Source: Sulfitobacter aestuariivivens
GTDB lineage: Bacteria; Pseudomonadota; Alphaproteobacteria; Rhodobacterales; Rhodobacteraceae
Direction: 5' to 3'
Assembly: GCF_014763045.1 (NCBI RefSeq)
Contig: NZ_JACTAG010000002.1
Coordinates: 248,001-312,000 of the forward strand
Length of the DNA: 64,000 bases
The notes beneath the pieces were generated by a model. It was not told the DNA's origin, ran no database searches, and was given only the letters and a program-made list of their open reading frames with translations. The translations under genes and the position numbers were made by a program. Of this stretch, positions 17,760 through 26,848 are shown in pieces; the stretch's first letter is position 1, and each line of letters opens with the position of its first letter.

Positions 17760-18427
17760 GCTGCAATCCTGTAGCCCGCGCCGCGCACGGTCTGGATCAG
17801 CTCTGTCTCGAACGGACGATCAACCTTCGCGCGCAACCGGCTGATGTGGGTCTCTACAACATTTGTCTGTGGATCAAAGCTGAGGTCCCAGACGCTTTCC
17901 AGCAGCATTGTACGGGTCTGAATGCGGCCCTTGCGGCGCAGCAGGTGTTCCAGCAACGCAAACTCGCGTGGCAGCAGATCCAGATCCTGCCCCGCCCGCG
18001 TCACCTTGCGGCTGATCAGGTTCATCTCAAGATCGCCCGCGCGCAACACGGCTTCGGTCTCTATCCCCTGCGGGCGACGGGCAAGGGCGGCAACCCGCGC
18101 TGACAGCTCACCAAAGGCAAAGGGTTTGGTCAGATAATCGTCGGCCCCGGCGTTCAGGCCCGATATCCGGTCTTCCACGTCACCCATCGCCGTCAGAAAC
18201 AACACCGGCGTCCCGTTCCCCGCCCCGCGCAATGTCTTGACCAGTGTCAGACCATCCACCTCCGGCAGCATCCGATCAACCACCAGCACGTCATAGGTGC
18301 TGCCCGTCGCCGCAATTAGCCCGGCGCGGCCATCCGCCACCAGATCAACCACATGCCCTTCCTCGCGCAGGCCACGCGCGATGTAGGTGCCGGTTGTGGC
18401 GTCATCTTCGACAACAAGCAGTTTCAT
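17756..18427 (-). CDS. OmpR-family response regulator
   Basis: A 223-aa regulator: receiver domain with acidic pocket EDD (residues 7-9), phospho-acceptor Asp in LVVDRMLPE, Thr/Lys switch residues (FLTAMG, LTKPF), then a winged-helix DNA-binding domain ending FETELIQTVRGAGYRI. It overlaps the kinase start (ATGA). Its likely targets include its own promoter and the divergent protease gene. Confidence 0.93.
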   Translation of the reverse strand: MKLLVVEDDATTGTYIARGLREEGHVVDLVADGRAGLIAATGSTYDVLVVDRMLPEVDGLTLVKTLRGAGNGTPVLFLTAMGDVEDRISGLNAGADDYLTKPFAFGELSARVAALARRPQGIETEAVLRAGDLEMNLISRKVTRAGQDLDLLPREFALLEHLLRRKGRIQTRTMLLESVWDLSFDPQTNVVETHISRLRAKVDRPFETELIQTVRGAGYRIAA

Positions 18428-18566
18428 GGATCTCTACATAGCCTCAAAGGCCGCATCGCGCAGCGGGCGAGCAGGATTTTCACAAAATTGTATAGCGCGG
18501 CGCAGGTCGCTGTATGCCCGGCGTCCCATGTAGGCGTGGACAACACAGAATGCGAGGAGCATGCAC

Positions 18567-19673
18567 ATGAAATCCGTCCTGATGAAACCTACCGCAGCCG
18601 CTGCGTTGATGGCCGCCCTGCTCAGCACATCGGCGCTGACCCTTGCGCCCTCAGCCGCGCAGGCCGTGCCCCCCGGCGGCTACGCCGACCTGGTCGAAGA
18701 TGTTTCCCCCGCCGTGGTATTCATTGAAGTCGAAGGCAAGGCCCGCACCGCCCAGATGGACCTGCCGCAGAACATGCCCGAAGAATTGCGCCGCCGCTTC
18801 GAAGACATGGTGCCCGGCCAGAACGGCACCCCGCAGCCGCGCAACGGTCTGGGATCAGGCTTTATCATCTCTCCGGACGGTCAAATCGTGACTAACGCCC
18901 ACGTTGTTGCGGGCGCAGAACGTGTGACGGTCAAAATGGCCGATGGCCGCAAATTCGAGGCCAACGTCGTGGGCTCCGATCCGATGACCGACATCGCCCT
19001 GTTGAAGGTCGATACGGACGAAAACCTGCCGACCGTCTCGTTCGGCAGCACCGATGGGCTGCGCGTGGGCGATGAAGTTGTCGCAGTCGGCAACCCCTTT
19101 GGCCTTGGCGGCACCGTGACGTCCGGCATCATCTCGGCGCTCAAGCGCAACATCAACGCAGGCCCGTTTGATGATTTCATCCAGACCGACGCCGCCATCA
19201 ACCGTGGCAATTCCGGCGGGCCGCTTTTCAACAACGACGGACAGGTGATTGGCGTGAACACTGCCATCATCTCGCCCGGTGGCGGGTCTGTCGGCATCGG
19301 CTTCGCCGTGCCAGCCGATCTGGCGCAATCCGTGATTGCTGATCTGGCCGATGATGGTCAAATCGCGCGCGGCTGGCTGGGTGTTCAAATCCGCCCGATG
19401 ACCGAAGAGGTGGCCAATGTGCTGGGCTATGACACGCCCAAAGGCGCCGTGATCGAGGCCGTCACCGCGGACAGCCCCGCCGACGATGCCGGTCTGCGCA
19501 AAGGCGACATCATCCTGCAGTTCAATGATACGCAAATCGACGAACTGCGCGATCTGACCCGTGCCGTGGCGACCCTGTCGCCCGACACAGAGGCCAAGGT
19601 TGTCGTGTTGCGCAAAGGCAAGGAACGCACGCTTGAGGTGACCGTGGGCACGCTGAAACCCAAGGCTGCCTGA
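18567..19673 (+). CDS. Periplasmic serine protease, DegP/HtrA family (one PDZ domain)
   Basis: A 368-aa HtrA protease with a clear signal peptide (to about APSAAQA). The catalytic triad is His in TNAHVV (about 112), Asp in MTDIALLKV (about 142) and Ser in GNSGGP (about 216). Only one PDZ domain follows (WLGVQIRPMTEEV; DDAGLRKGDIILQF), so it is shorter than DegP/DegQ (two PDZ) and more like DegS in layout, yet it carries a cleavable signal rather than an anchor. The second ATG is chosen as start because GAGGAG lies 7 nt before it but only 1 nt before the first. It is divergent from a two-component system, which may control it. Confidence 0.92.
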   Translation: MKSVLMKPTAAAALMAALLSTSALTLAPSAAQAVPPGGYADLVEDVSPAVVFIEVEGKARTAQMDLPQNMPEELRRRFEDMVPGQNGTPQPRNGLGSGFIISPDGQIVTNAHVVAGAERVTVKMADGRKFEANVVGSDPMTDIALLKVDTDENLPTVSFGSTDGLRVGDEVVAVGNPFGLGGTVTSGIISALKRNINAGPFDDFIQTDAAINRGNSGGPLFNNDGQVIGVNTAIISPGGGSVGIGFAVPADLAQSVIADLADDGQIARGWLGVQIRPMTEEVANVLGYDTPKGAVIEAVTADSPADDAGLRKGDIILQFNDTQIDELRDLTRAVATLSPDTEAKVVVLRKGKERTLEVTVGTLKPKAA

Positions 19674-19687
19674 TCCCGTTGCCGCAT

Positions 19688-19779
19688 TCCCGGGCCGGTG
19701 TCCCTCCGCGTCCCGGGATGGTCCCGCGGTCCCACCTGCGGGACCTCATGCTCCGGTGTTGGGGAGGCGCCGGAGCATG
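19688..19779. repeat. Three consecutive GC-rich hairpins after the protease gene
   Basis: Three inverted repeats follow one another: TCCCGGG/CCCGGGA (19688-19694, 19712-19718), GGTCCCGC/GCGGGACC (19720-19727, 19738-19745) and CATGCTCCGG/CCGGAGCATG (19747-19756, 19770-19779). All stems are perfect. No T-run follows. They could end or stabilise the protease mRNA, or form a structured RNA or REP-like element. Confidence 0.6.
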
Positions 19780-19831
19780 TTGGTCTGCCCGACCCGCACC
19801 GCCCGCCGATCTCGGAAGGCGGTGCACGAAT

Positions 19832-20665
19832 CTACCTTCCCTCAGGTTTTTCATCGTCATCCATGCGGTCCAGCCAATCCTGCGTCAGCGCCCTGAATAG
19901 CGCTGGCTGTTCCCACGACAGGCTGTGGCCGGCACGGTCAAGCACAGCAAAGGTGGCGCGCGGATACCTTTCGATCCCGTCCATCATGTCTTTGTACCCC
20001 GCCATCGCATCCTGCCGCCCGTTCAGAATGAGGGCGGGTTTCTCGAACGGCGCCGGGGGTGCCGTCAGATCAAAACTGAAACCAAAATTCTTTCGAATGC
20101 GCGCCGCAAGGGACGCATCCACAAGATGTGCGGCCGGCACTTTGGTCTTCTCGATTTTGCTGAGGATTTCAGGCCTCTGAACAACAAGACGCGAAAACCG
20201 CGCCCTCGCCTCGGCAGAGACCCCTTCGGCCAGCCCTTCCGGGGCGCAAACCAAAGTACTGTGTTCAGGTCGCCAGTCCACCGTCGCGCCCGGCATGCCA
20301 TCCGCCACAACAAGCATCATACCACGCAGATCTGCCGGACGGACATGTGCAAAGGCCATCGCGTGATAGCTGCCCCGAGATTCCCCGACGACGGCAAACC
20401 GCTCATCTCGGAACACAGTTTTTGCAAAGGCTCTGATCAGCTCAAAGACCTCGTCTTGTGTCGCGACGGTTTCGTCAACTGTCGAGCGCCCGTGCCCCGG
20501 CAAATCCAGATAGACGCGCTTCCATCCTGCACGGTCTGCAAAAACCGGCTCAAGCGCATCCATCATATGCCGATGGTCAAGCCCACCCCCATGCAAAATG
20601 AGGATTGGCTTACCCTCCCCCCGCTCTGCGGCAAACATCCGACCTGCAGGCAACGCAACTTCCAT
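19832..20665 (-). CDS. Alpha/beta hydrolase
   Basis: A 277-aa single-domain hydrolase: oxyanion loop LHGGGLDHRH, DLPGHGRST, nucleophile elbow GESRG (Ser, about residue 99), acid Asp in LNGRQDAM and His in DRAGHSLSW near the C-terminus. The triad is complete, so an esterase, lactonase or similar activity is expected, in the cytoplasm (no signal). Start MEVALPAGRMF is preferred. It is divergent from the antiporter gene. The substrate is unknown. Confidence 0.82.
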   Translation of the reverse strand: MEVALPAGRMFAAERGEGKPILILHGGGLDHRHMMDALEPVFADRAGWKRVYLDLPGHGRSTVDETVATQDEVFELIRAFAKTVFRDERFAVVGESRGSYHAMAFAHVRPADLRGMMLVVADGMPGATVDWRPEHSTLVCAPEGLAEGVSAEARARFSRLVVQRPEILSKIEKTKVPAAHLVDASLAARIRKNFGFSFDLTAPPAPFEKPALILNGRQDAMAGYKDMMDGIERYPRATFAVLDRAGHSLSWEQPALFRALTQDWLDRMDDDEKPEGR

Positions 20666-20795
20666 GATCGCCTCCCTTTGCGGGTGACGGTAGTAAATCC
20701 CAAAGCCCCTGTCAGCACCGGTCGCCTGCACATGAATTCGACTTCCCTGCCAGCATGGAACATAGTCCCCGAAACGCCAGCCTGTGGGCCATCAG

Positions 20796-21992
20796 ATGCA
20801 CCATTCAATTTTATTGCTGATCCTCTTGGCAGCCTTCGCGGCAACAGCGCTTGCTGGCAGGTTGATTGACCGCACACCCCTGACACTGCCGATGATCTTT
20901 GCAGCACTTGGGTTGTTGCTGGCAACGCCGATCAATGACCTTGCCCAGCCGCATCAACTCAGTGCAGCAACGCGGCTGTTGGCCGAGATCACGCTGATCG
21001 TCGTGCTGTTTGCCGACGCCAGCCATATCCGGTTCTCCCGGTTCCGGCACATGTGGCAAAAACCGGCACGCATGCTGATAATCGGTTTGCCGCTCACAGT
21101 GGGTCTTGGCACGCTGGTCGCTTATCTGGTGGCCCCCGGTGCCGGAATTGCAATGGCCGTCCTGACCGCAGCAGTGCTGACCCCAACAGATGCCGCCCTT
21201 GCGCAATCCGTGGTCGAAAATGATGACTTGCCGGTTGCGCTGCGCCAGACCATCGTGGTCGAAAGCGGCCTCAATGACGGGCTGGTATTGCCGTTTGTGC
21301 TGCTTGGCGCGCTGCTTGTATCCTCCACATCTGGGCATGAGGGCACGGATGGTCTGGCCATTCAATCGTTGTGGCAGGTGGTTTTGGCCCCGGTCATCGG
21401 TGGCGTGGTCGGCGCAGGGATGGCGCGCCTCAGCGATGCGGCACAAACCCGCGGGTTTGCGCGCAAGGCAGCAGGCGGGATCGTCTTTCTAAGCACCGCT
21501 TTTGGCGCCTATCTTCTTTCCGAGACACTGGGCGGTAACGGGTTTATCGCGGCCTTTGTCGCTGGCATGACGTTTGGCAATCTCTTTGCCGATGACATGG
21601 GGTTTGTTGCAGATTTCATGGACGACATTGGCATTCTGCTGACGATGTCGGCTTTCGTGATCTTTGGCGCTGTACTTTTACCGCAGGCCTTTGACCACGT
21701 GACCGCACCGGTCTTTCTGCTGGCGGTTCTTTTTCTCACGATCGTGCGGATCGTGCCCATCTATCTCTCGCTTTTAGGATCTGACACCCACCCCCGAGAA
21801 CGGCTGTTTCTGGGATGGGCCGGGCCGCGGGGGTTGGCCAGTATCCTCTTCACGCTGATCATCACCGATGAATTCGACCTGCCCGGCGAGGCCGAGCTGC
21901 TGGCCTGCGTGTCGATGACCGTGGGGCTATCGATCTTGTTTCACGGAGTTACGGCACACCCGTTGGCGCGTTGGGCCGCAGTGTCCAGATAG
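20796..21992 (+). CDS. CPA1-family cation:proton antiporter
   Basis: A 398-aa protein with about 12 helices. Family signatures are LTPTDAALAQSVVENDDLP and VVESGLNDGLVLPFVLLG, the latter with the ND ion-binding pair, and later GPRGLASILFTLII. The cytoplasmic tail is almost absent, as in short NhaP-type proteins. It probably exchanges Na+ (or K+) for H+ in a marine cell. The start codon is uncertain: a GTG 12 nt upstream is also open, and no strong ribosome-binding site is seen for either. Confidence 0.85.
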   Translation: MHHSILLLILLAAFAATALAGRLIDRTPLTLPMIFAALGLLLATPINDLAQPHQLSAATRLLAEITLIVVLFADASHIRFSRFRHMWQKPARMLIIGLPLTVGLGTLVAYLVAPGAGIAMAVLTAAVLTPTDAALAQSVVENDDLPVALRQTIVVESGLNDGLVLPFVLLGALLVSSTSGHEGTDGLAIQSLWQVVLAPVIGGVVGAGMARLSDAAQTRGFARKAAGGIVFLSTAFGAYLLSETLGGNGFIAAFVAGMTFGNLFADDMGFVADFMDDIGILLTMSAFVIFGAVLLPQAFDHVTAPVFLLAVLFLTIVRIVPIYLSLLGSDTHPRERLFLGWAGPRGLASILFTLIITDEFDLPGEAELLACVSMTVGLSILFHGVTAHPLARWAAVSR

Positions 21993-22030
21993 GCCGGACG
22001 GGCTGGACGGCAGGCCCTGCGACCCGCCGA

Positions 22031-23041
22031 TCAGTCGTAGCGCAGCTCGACCGCTTTTCCGCGAAAGACCGTATAGGCCAGAATAGTGTATCCAATGATG
22101 GTCGGCAGAACGAAACACGTGCCGATCAGGATGATCATCAGGCTTTCCGGCGCACTTGCAGATTCGTAGATCGTCAGCTTTTCCGGCACGATGTAGGGAT
22201 AAAAGCTGTAAGCCATGCCGCAGAACGCCAGCATCCAGAGGGCCGAGGCAACCGCAAAGGGTTTCCATGACAGACGGTCTTCGGAATAGGGCATCGCGCG
22301 CAGCATTTTCCACAGCCAGATCACCAGCACCGCCGACACCAGCGGCAAGGGGGCGAGATACAATAAGGACGGAAAGCTGAACCATTTCTCAAAAATCCGG
22401 TCGCTGACCAGAGGTGTCGCAAGCGAAATCGCACCGATCCCAAGGACCAACCCCCAGATCCCGCCCTGCGCCCAACCGACCGCCTTGCGCTGCAATGTTG
22501 TTTGCGCTTTGTGGATCACCCACGTCGCCCCGATGAAACTATACCCCACCGTCAGAAAGACAGCGGTAAGTACGGCAAAACCAGCATGCGCCCAAGTCCA
22601 GTCCAGCCCCATGATGTACATGCCCAGCATGAAACCCTGGCTCAGCGACGTCACAAGCGACCCAATGAAAAACAGAAAGTTCCACAGGTCTTTCTGCGGC
22701 GCAGGTGCCTTGGCGCGAAACTCGAAGGCGACACCGCGCAGGATCAGGCCGATCAGCATGACCGCAACCGGCAGATAAAGCGCCGTCAGGATGTCACCGT
22801 GTGCTGCCGGAAAAGCGACCAGCAGCAGCCCGACAGCCAGAACAAGCCAGGTCTCGTTGGCATCCCAAAATGGCCCGATCGAGGCAATCATGCGGTCTTT
22901 TTCCTCTTCGTTGGCAAAGGGAAAAAGCACGCCGACACCTAGATCAAATCCGTCCAATACGACATAAATCAGAATGGACAGCCCCATGAGACCGGCGAAG
23001 GTAAAGGGAAGCCACTGGGCTGGATCAGAGAAATCAATCAT
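22031..23041 (-). CDS. cydB: Cytochrome bd/CIO ubiquinol oxidase subunit II
   Basis: A 336-aa subunit II with about eight or nine helices. The start region FAGLMGLSILIYVVLDGFDLGVGVLFPF is typical (quoted key part: DGFDLGVG), as is WDANETWLV and the end region PTIIGYTILAYTVF. It partners subunit I, 4 bp upstream, to form a bd-type terminal oxidase that reduces O2 with ubiquinol. Confidence 0.93.
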   Translation of the reverse strand: MIDFSDPAQWLPFTFAGLMGLSILIYVVLDGFDLGVGVLFPFANEEEKDRMIASIGPFWDANETWLVLAVGLLLVAFPAAHGDILTALYLPVAVMLIGLILRGVAFEFRAKAPAPQKDLWNFLFFIGSLVTSLSQGFMLGMYIMGLDWTWAHAGFAVLTAVFLTVGYSFIGATWVIHKAQTTLQRKAVGWAQGGIWGLVLGIGAISLATPLVSDRIFEKWFSFPSLLYLAPLPLVSAVLVIWLWKMLRAMPYSEDRLSWKPFAVASALWMLAFCGMAYSFYPYIVPEKLTIYESASAPESLMIILIGTCFVLPTIIGYTILAYTVFRGKAVELRYD

Positions 23042-23045
23042 GCCC

Positions 23046-24434
23046 CTACTCCGCCGCCACTGTGGCCGGTGACTTGTCCGGCTCCGGTGCGACCCGCGTG
23101 CCGATGCTTTGGCCGCGCGACGCCCGGCGTGCGAGCGAGAAGATCACGAATATATAAGCCCCCAACAACAAGGCATAGACCACCAGATAGGCAATCAGCG
23201 TCGACAGCACCATTGGCGATGGTACATCTGCCACGGCCTGCTTGGTCGTCATGACCCCTTGCACCAACCACGGCTGGCGCCCGATTTCGGTGGTGTACCA
23301 CCCGGCCAGCGTGGCCAGCCAGCCACTAAAGCTCATGCCCACCAGCGCGTAGAGTATAGGGCGGTTCAACCCGTCAACGCCACGCCGTCTGCGCATCATC
23401 AGGGCCGCCGCCGCCCAACTGACCAGAAGCATCAGCAACCCGGTGCCCACCATCACCCGGAATGACCAGAACACCGGTGCGACACGCGGATGCAGCTCTG
23501 TGCCATCCTCAGCCACAAAATCATTCAACCCCTGCAACTCACCATCCCACGTGTGGGTCAGGATGAAAGAGGCAAGGTTCGGAATGCCGACCTCATAGTG
23601 ATTGGTCCGCGCCTCCTGATCAGGGATCGCAAACAGGATCAGCGGCACATTGCCCCCGGTTTCCCAGTGTCCTTCCATCGCCGCCACCTTGGCGGGCTGG
23701 TATTCCTTGGTGTTAAGACCGTGCATGTCGCCCACGAAAATCTGCACGGGGATCAGCAGCGCGGCGACCGTGACGCCCGTTTTCAATGCCGTGCGCACCC
23801 CATCCTTCTCGCCTCCGATAAGCAGCCGGAAGGCGCTGATCCCTGCGATCAGGAAACTTGCCGTCAGAAAGCTTGCCAGAACCATATGCACAAAGCGGTA
23901 GGGCATTGACGGGTTGAAGATGATCGCGGACCAATCTGTCGCATGGGCCACGCCATCGATCATTTCAAAGCCTTGCGGCGTGTGCATCCATGAGTTCAGT
24001 ACAATAATCCAGAACGCCGACATCAGCGTGCCAAAGGCAACAAGGAAGGTCGCCGTCGTGTGCAGCCAATTGGGCACGCGACTGAAACCAAACAGCATGA
24101 TGCCCAGAAACACCGCCTCAAGAAAGAAGGCCGTCATGATCTCATAGGCCAGCAGCGGGCCTGCGATGTTGCCCACCGTTTCCATGAAGCCCGGCCAGTT
24201 CGTGCCGAACTGGAACGACATCGTGATCCCCGACACAACGCCCAGCGCAAACGACAGGGCAAAAATCTTGACCCAGAACCGGTAGGCGGCCATCCAGCGC
24301 TCTTCGCCTGTCGCATTGAACCGCAGCTTGAAGAACAGCAGGATCCACCCTAACGCGATGGTGATCGTCGGGAACAGGATGTGAAACGAGATGTTCGCGG
24401 CAAATTGCATCCGCGACAGGATAAGCGTGTCCAT
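23046..24434 (-). CDS. cydA: Cytochrome bd/CIO ubiquinol oxidase subunit I
   Basis: A 462-aa subunit I. Haem ligands are His in ANISFHILFP, His in YRFVHMVLASF and Met in SFRVMVGTG; the acidic pair is in YEIMTAFFLEAVFLG. The phrase SFQFGTNWPGF and a short quinol (Q) loop place it nearer the cyanide-insensitive oxidase CioA than E. coli CydA. This oxidase has high O2 affinity, pumps no protons and resists inhibitors. No cydX-like ORF was noticed after cydB. No FNR box is visible in its 178-bp upstream region. Confidence 0.93.
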   Translation of the reverse strand: MDTLILSRMQFAANISFHILFPTITIALGWILLFFKLRFNATGEERWMAAYRFWVKIFALSFALGVVSGITMSFQFGTNWPGFMETVGNIAGPLLAYEIMTAFFLEAVFLGIMLFGFSRVPNWLHTTATFLVAFGTLMSAFWIIVLNSWMHTPQGFEMIDGVAHATDWSAIIFNPSMPYRFVHMVLASFLTASFLIAGISAFRLLIGGEKDGVRTALKTGVTVAALLIPVQIFVGDMHGLNTKEYQPAKVAAMEGHWETGGNVPLILFAIPDQEARTNHYEVGIPNLASFILTHTWDGELQGLNDFVAEDGTELHPRVAPVFWSFRVMVGTGLLMLLVSWAAAALMMRRRRGVDGLNRPILYALVGMSFSGWLATLAGWYTTEIGRQPWLVQGVMTTKQAVADVPSPMVLSTLIAYLVVYALLLGAYIFVIFSLARRASRGQSIGTRVAPEPDKSPATVAAE

Positions 24435-24612
24435 TGCGACCTCAGAATTACGTCTGATCCTTAGATAGAGCCATTTCCCATCCTGTCATCGCAGTGCGAC
24501 ACTAGATCGCTCCTTGCGCCGCTCCCGCAGCTTGGGACCTGCCCCCATCTGGCACAGCAGGCAGAACCTCAAGCCCTTTGACAATCCAACCCACGCCACC
24601 CATCGTAGCGCC

Positions 24613-25788
24613 ATGTCTTACCCGTCAAATCATCCCCCAAACCGTGATGGAGATGCTGCCGCAGGGATTGAGGTCACGCCCGAATTCGAACGGTTCACCC
24701 AGCGCAATGACATCTTTACCCGTGCCTTCTGGGACCCAACCGTCCGCTCTAAACAGACGGACGCTTTCTTTGCCTCGTACCGCATGGAGGCGACACCACG
24801 TCGTGGCGATGGATTTACCCAACGCGATTTTGCCCTGCGCAATGCCAGCTGGCTTATCTCTGATCTGATTTCAGACCGCGGCGGTGACAGCGGCATGCGG
24901 GAAGGCTTTCAGGCCCCAATCGTCAACGACACGCCCGTCGCCCCCATGCAGCACGCAGTAGAGGATCCGTCGCGGATGGCGTCCGAGATCAAGCGGATCG
25001 CCAAGTTCTTTGGCGCTGATCTTTGCGGCATCACCGATATGGATGATCGCTGGCTCTATGCCACCCGCGTAGACACCCGGGACTACGCAGAGGCTCCCAA
25101 CGATCTGCCGGACGGCATGACAAGTGTCATCGTGATGGGCCATCAGATGGAGGAAGAACTGGTCGCGACCTATCCCTCAGCGTTGGCAGGGGCCGCAACA
25201 GGCCGTGAATACAGCCACGAGGCGGCCGTGGTGATGCAGCTTGCCGCCTACATCCGTAATCTGGGTTACGAGGCGACAGCAAGCATGAACGATACCGGCC
25301 TCGTGATACCCTATGCCATCAAGGCGGGCTTGGGCGAATATGCCCGAAACCAGATGGTGATCACGCCTGAATTCGGACCCCGCTTGCGGTTTTCCAAAAT
25401 CTTCACCAACCTGCCACTCACCCATGACACACCCGAACCGCTGGGCGTGCGCGCCTTTTGCGACATCTGCACCAAATGCGCCGATGCCTGCCCGGTCAAG
25501 GCCTTGCCCTATGGCCCGCCCGAGACAACAGATGCGCCCTCCGCCATCAAAGGGGTTCGCAAGTGGACGTCAGATGCCGAAAAATGCTTCGGTTTCTGGG
25601 CCAAGCTGTCATCTGACTGCGCGATCTGCATGCGGGTATGCCCTTTCAATCGCGATTTTGCCAAATGGCAGCATCGTCTGTGGCTGCGCCTCGCGCTTTC
25701 GCCCTGGCGCAAGCTGGCACTCTGGCTTGATCGGAATCGAGGGCAGCGCAGAAAACCCGCTGACTGGTGGAGTCCAAAGAAGACCTGA
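24613..25788 (+). CDS. Reductive dehalogenase-like cobalamin/4Fe-4S protein, cytosolic type
   Basis: A 391-aa protein. The core reads LGYEATASMNDTGLVIPYAI, then GLGEYARNQMVITPEFGPR and FSKIFTNLPL, phrases characteristic of reductive dehalogenase (RdhA) catalytic domains. Two ferredoxin-type clusters follow: CDICTKCADACP (residues 283-294) and CFGFWAKLSSDCAICMRVCP (about 325-344). Tyr219 in LGY is a candidate proton donor. There is no TAT signal and no RdhB anchor gene, so it resembles the cytosolic, non-respiratory group (BhbA, NpRdhA), but it lacks the C-terminal flavin/ferredoxin reductase domain of those. QueG shares the fold; the motifs favour RdhA. Substrate and activity are unproven. 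Confidence 0.75.
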   Translation: MSYPSNHPPNRDGDAAAGIEVTPEFERFTQRNDIFTRAFWDPTVRSKQTDAFFASYRMEATPRRGDGFTQRDFALRNASWLISDLISDRGGDSGMREGFQAPIVNDTPVAPMQHAVEDPSRMASEIKRIAKFFGADLCGITDMDDRWLYATRVDTRDYAEAPNDLPDGMTSVIVMGHQMEEELVATYPSALAGAATGREYSHEAAVVMQLAAYIRNLGYEATASMNDTGLVIPYAIKAGLGEYARNQMVITPEFGPRLRFSKIFTNLPLTHDTPEPLGVRAFCDICTKCADACPVKALPYGPPETTDAPSAIKGVRKWTSDAEKCFGFWAKLSSDCAICMRVCPFNRDFAKWQHRLWLRLALSPWRKLALWLDRNRGQRRKPADWWSPKKT

Positions 25789-25841
25789 CCGAAACGGCGC
25801 TTGATACATCAGGCTGTGCAGGCCCAAACAAAGGCACCATC

Positions 25842-26714
25842 ATGCACATCTTTCTTACAGGGGGCACCGGCACCATCGGCAACGCGGTACTGGCGCAAGC
25901 GATTGCGGCCAACCATCGCGTTACGGCACTGGTGCGCAGCGACACGGCCGCTGAAACGGTCACGACACAAGGGGCCACAGCGCTGTTTGGTGATATCGGT
26001 GATCCCAACAACTGGATGACCAACGCCGCAGCGGCCGATGCCTTCATTCATCTGGCATCCTCCTTCGATGACACGATGGCAGAAACAGAACCGCGCCTTC
26101 TCGCAAGCCTGGCGGCACATGTTGCTGGCCGCACGACACCCCTTCGGGTGCTCTACACCGGCGGTTGCTGGCTGTATGGCCAGACCGGAAACGCGGTCGC
26201 GCGAGAGTCATCGCCGCTCAATCCAATCTCTGCCTTCGATTGGGCAGCAGATTCGATCGAGACCTTAAAGAGCGTTCCAAATCTCTCAACCGCGGTTTTG
26301 CATCCGGCAATGGTCTATCACCAAGCCGGCGGGGTTTTTTCGCGCATGCTGACCGCGCTGCGCGCGGGCCGTCCTGCCCCGATCTGGGGAAATGACCGCA
26401 CCCGCTGGCCGTTGGTTCACCGCGACGATGCCGCAGCCGCCTATCTGGTGCTTGCAAAGCAGATGGATGCCAACGGCCCTTTCAATGTCGTCGCCGAAAC
26501 AGGCATCGAAGTGGGTGAAATTGCCCGCGTTCTGGCCCAACAGGCGCAGATCAGGACCCGGCCCGCAATCCTGCCACGCAAATGGGTCCTTGCCCGTCAC
26601 GGAGCCTGGGCAGAGGGCCCGATGCTGGACCAGCAGATGGAAAGCCGCCTTTTGCCCGATTTAGGCTGGCGTCCGCAGCATCCTGACTTTTCAGCCCTGC
26701 GATATGATCTTTGA
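25842..26714 (+). CDS. NAD(P)-dependent epimerase/dehydratase-like protein
   Basis: A 290-aa extended-SDR protein beginning MHIFLTGGTGTIGNAVL, with the TGGTGxIG nucleotide motif, DAFIHLASS and YTGGCWLYGQT. The usual catalytic Y-x3-K is not apparent, so it may be an atypical (NmrA-like or sensor) member or use another residue. It starts 53 bp after the dehalogenase-like gene in the same direction and is likely co-transcribed. The role is unknown. Confidence 0.75.
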   Translation: MHIFLTGGTGTIGNAVLAQAIAANHRVTALVRSDTAAETVTTQGATALFGDIGDPNNWMTNAAAADAFIHLASSFDDTMAETEPRLLASLAAHVAGRTTPLRVLYTGGCWLYGQTGNAVARESSPLNPISAFDWAADSIETLKSVPNLSTAVLHPAMVYHQAGGVFSRMLTALRAGRPAPIWGNDRTRWPLVHRDDAAAAYLVLAKQMDANGPFNVVAETGIEVGEIARVLAQQAQIRTRPAILPRKWVLARHGAWAEGPMLDQQMESRLLPDLGWRPQHPDFSALRYDL

Positions 26715-26801
26715 TTGGTACCCTCTTTCCAGGCGGCCCCTTCCGCACCGATATGTGCGTCTATGCACACCACCTCTGTCACCCCCGATGATTGTACGCA
26801 C

Positions 26802-26840
26802 GGTCCGACCTGCATATCTCTGGTCCAACGCAGATATAGG
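26802..26840 (+). promoter_or_regulatory. Tandem imperfect repeat before pirin gene
   Basis: GGTCCGACCTGCATATCTCT (26802-26821) is followed at once by GGTCCAACGCAGATATAGG (26822-26840). The two 19-20 bp units share GGTCC(G/A)AC and an ATAT block and sit directly before the AGGAG ribosome-binding site. A regulator site is possible; no known consensus was recognised. Confidence 0.35.
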
Positions 26841-26848
26841 AGACCAAA

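Noticed and set aside
24613..25788. Annotation as QueG (epoxyqueuosine reductase)
   Set aside because: Shares fold and clusters, but the GLGEYARN/ITPEFGPR block and the spacing of the second cluster fit RdhA better.
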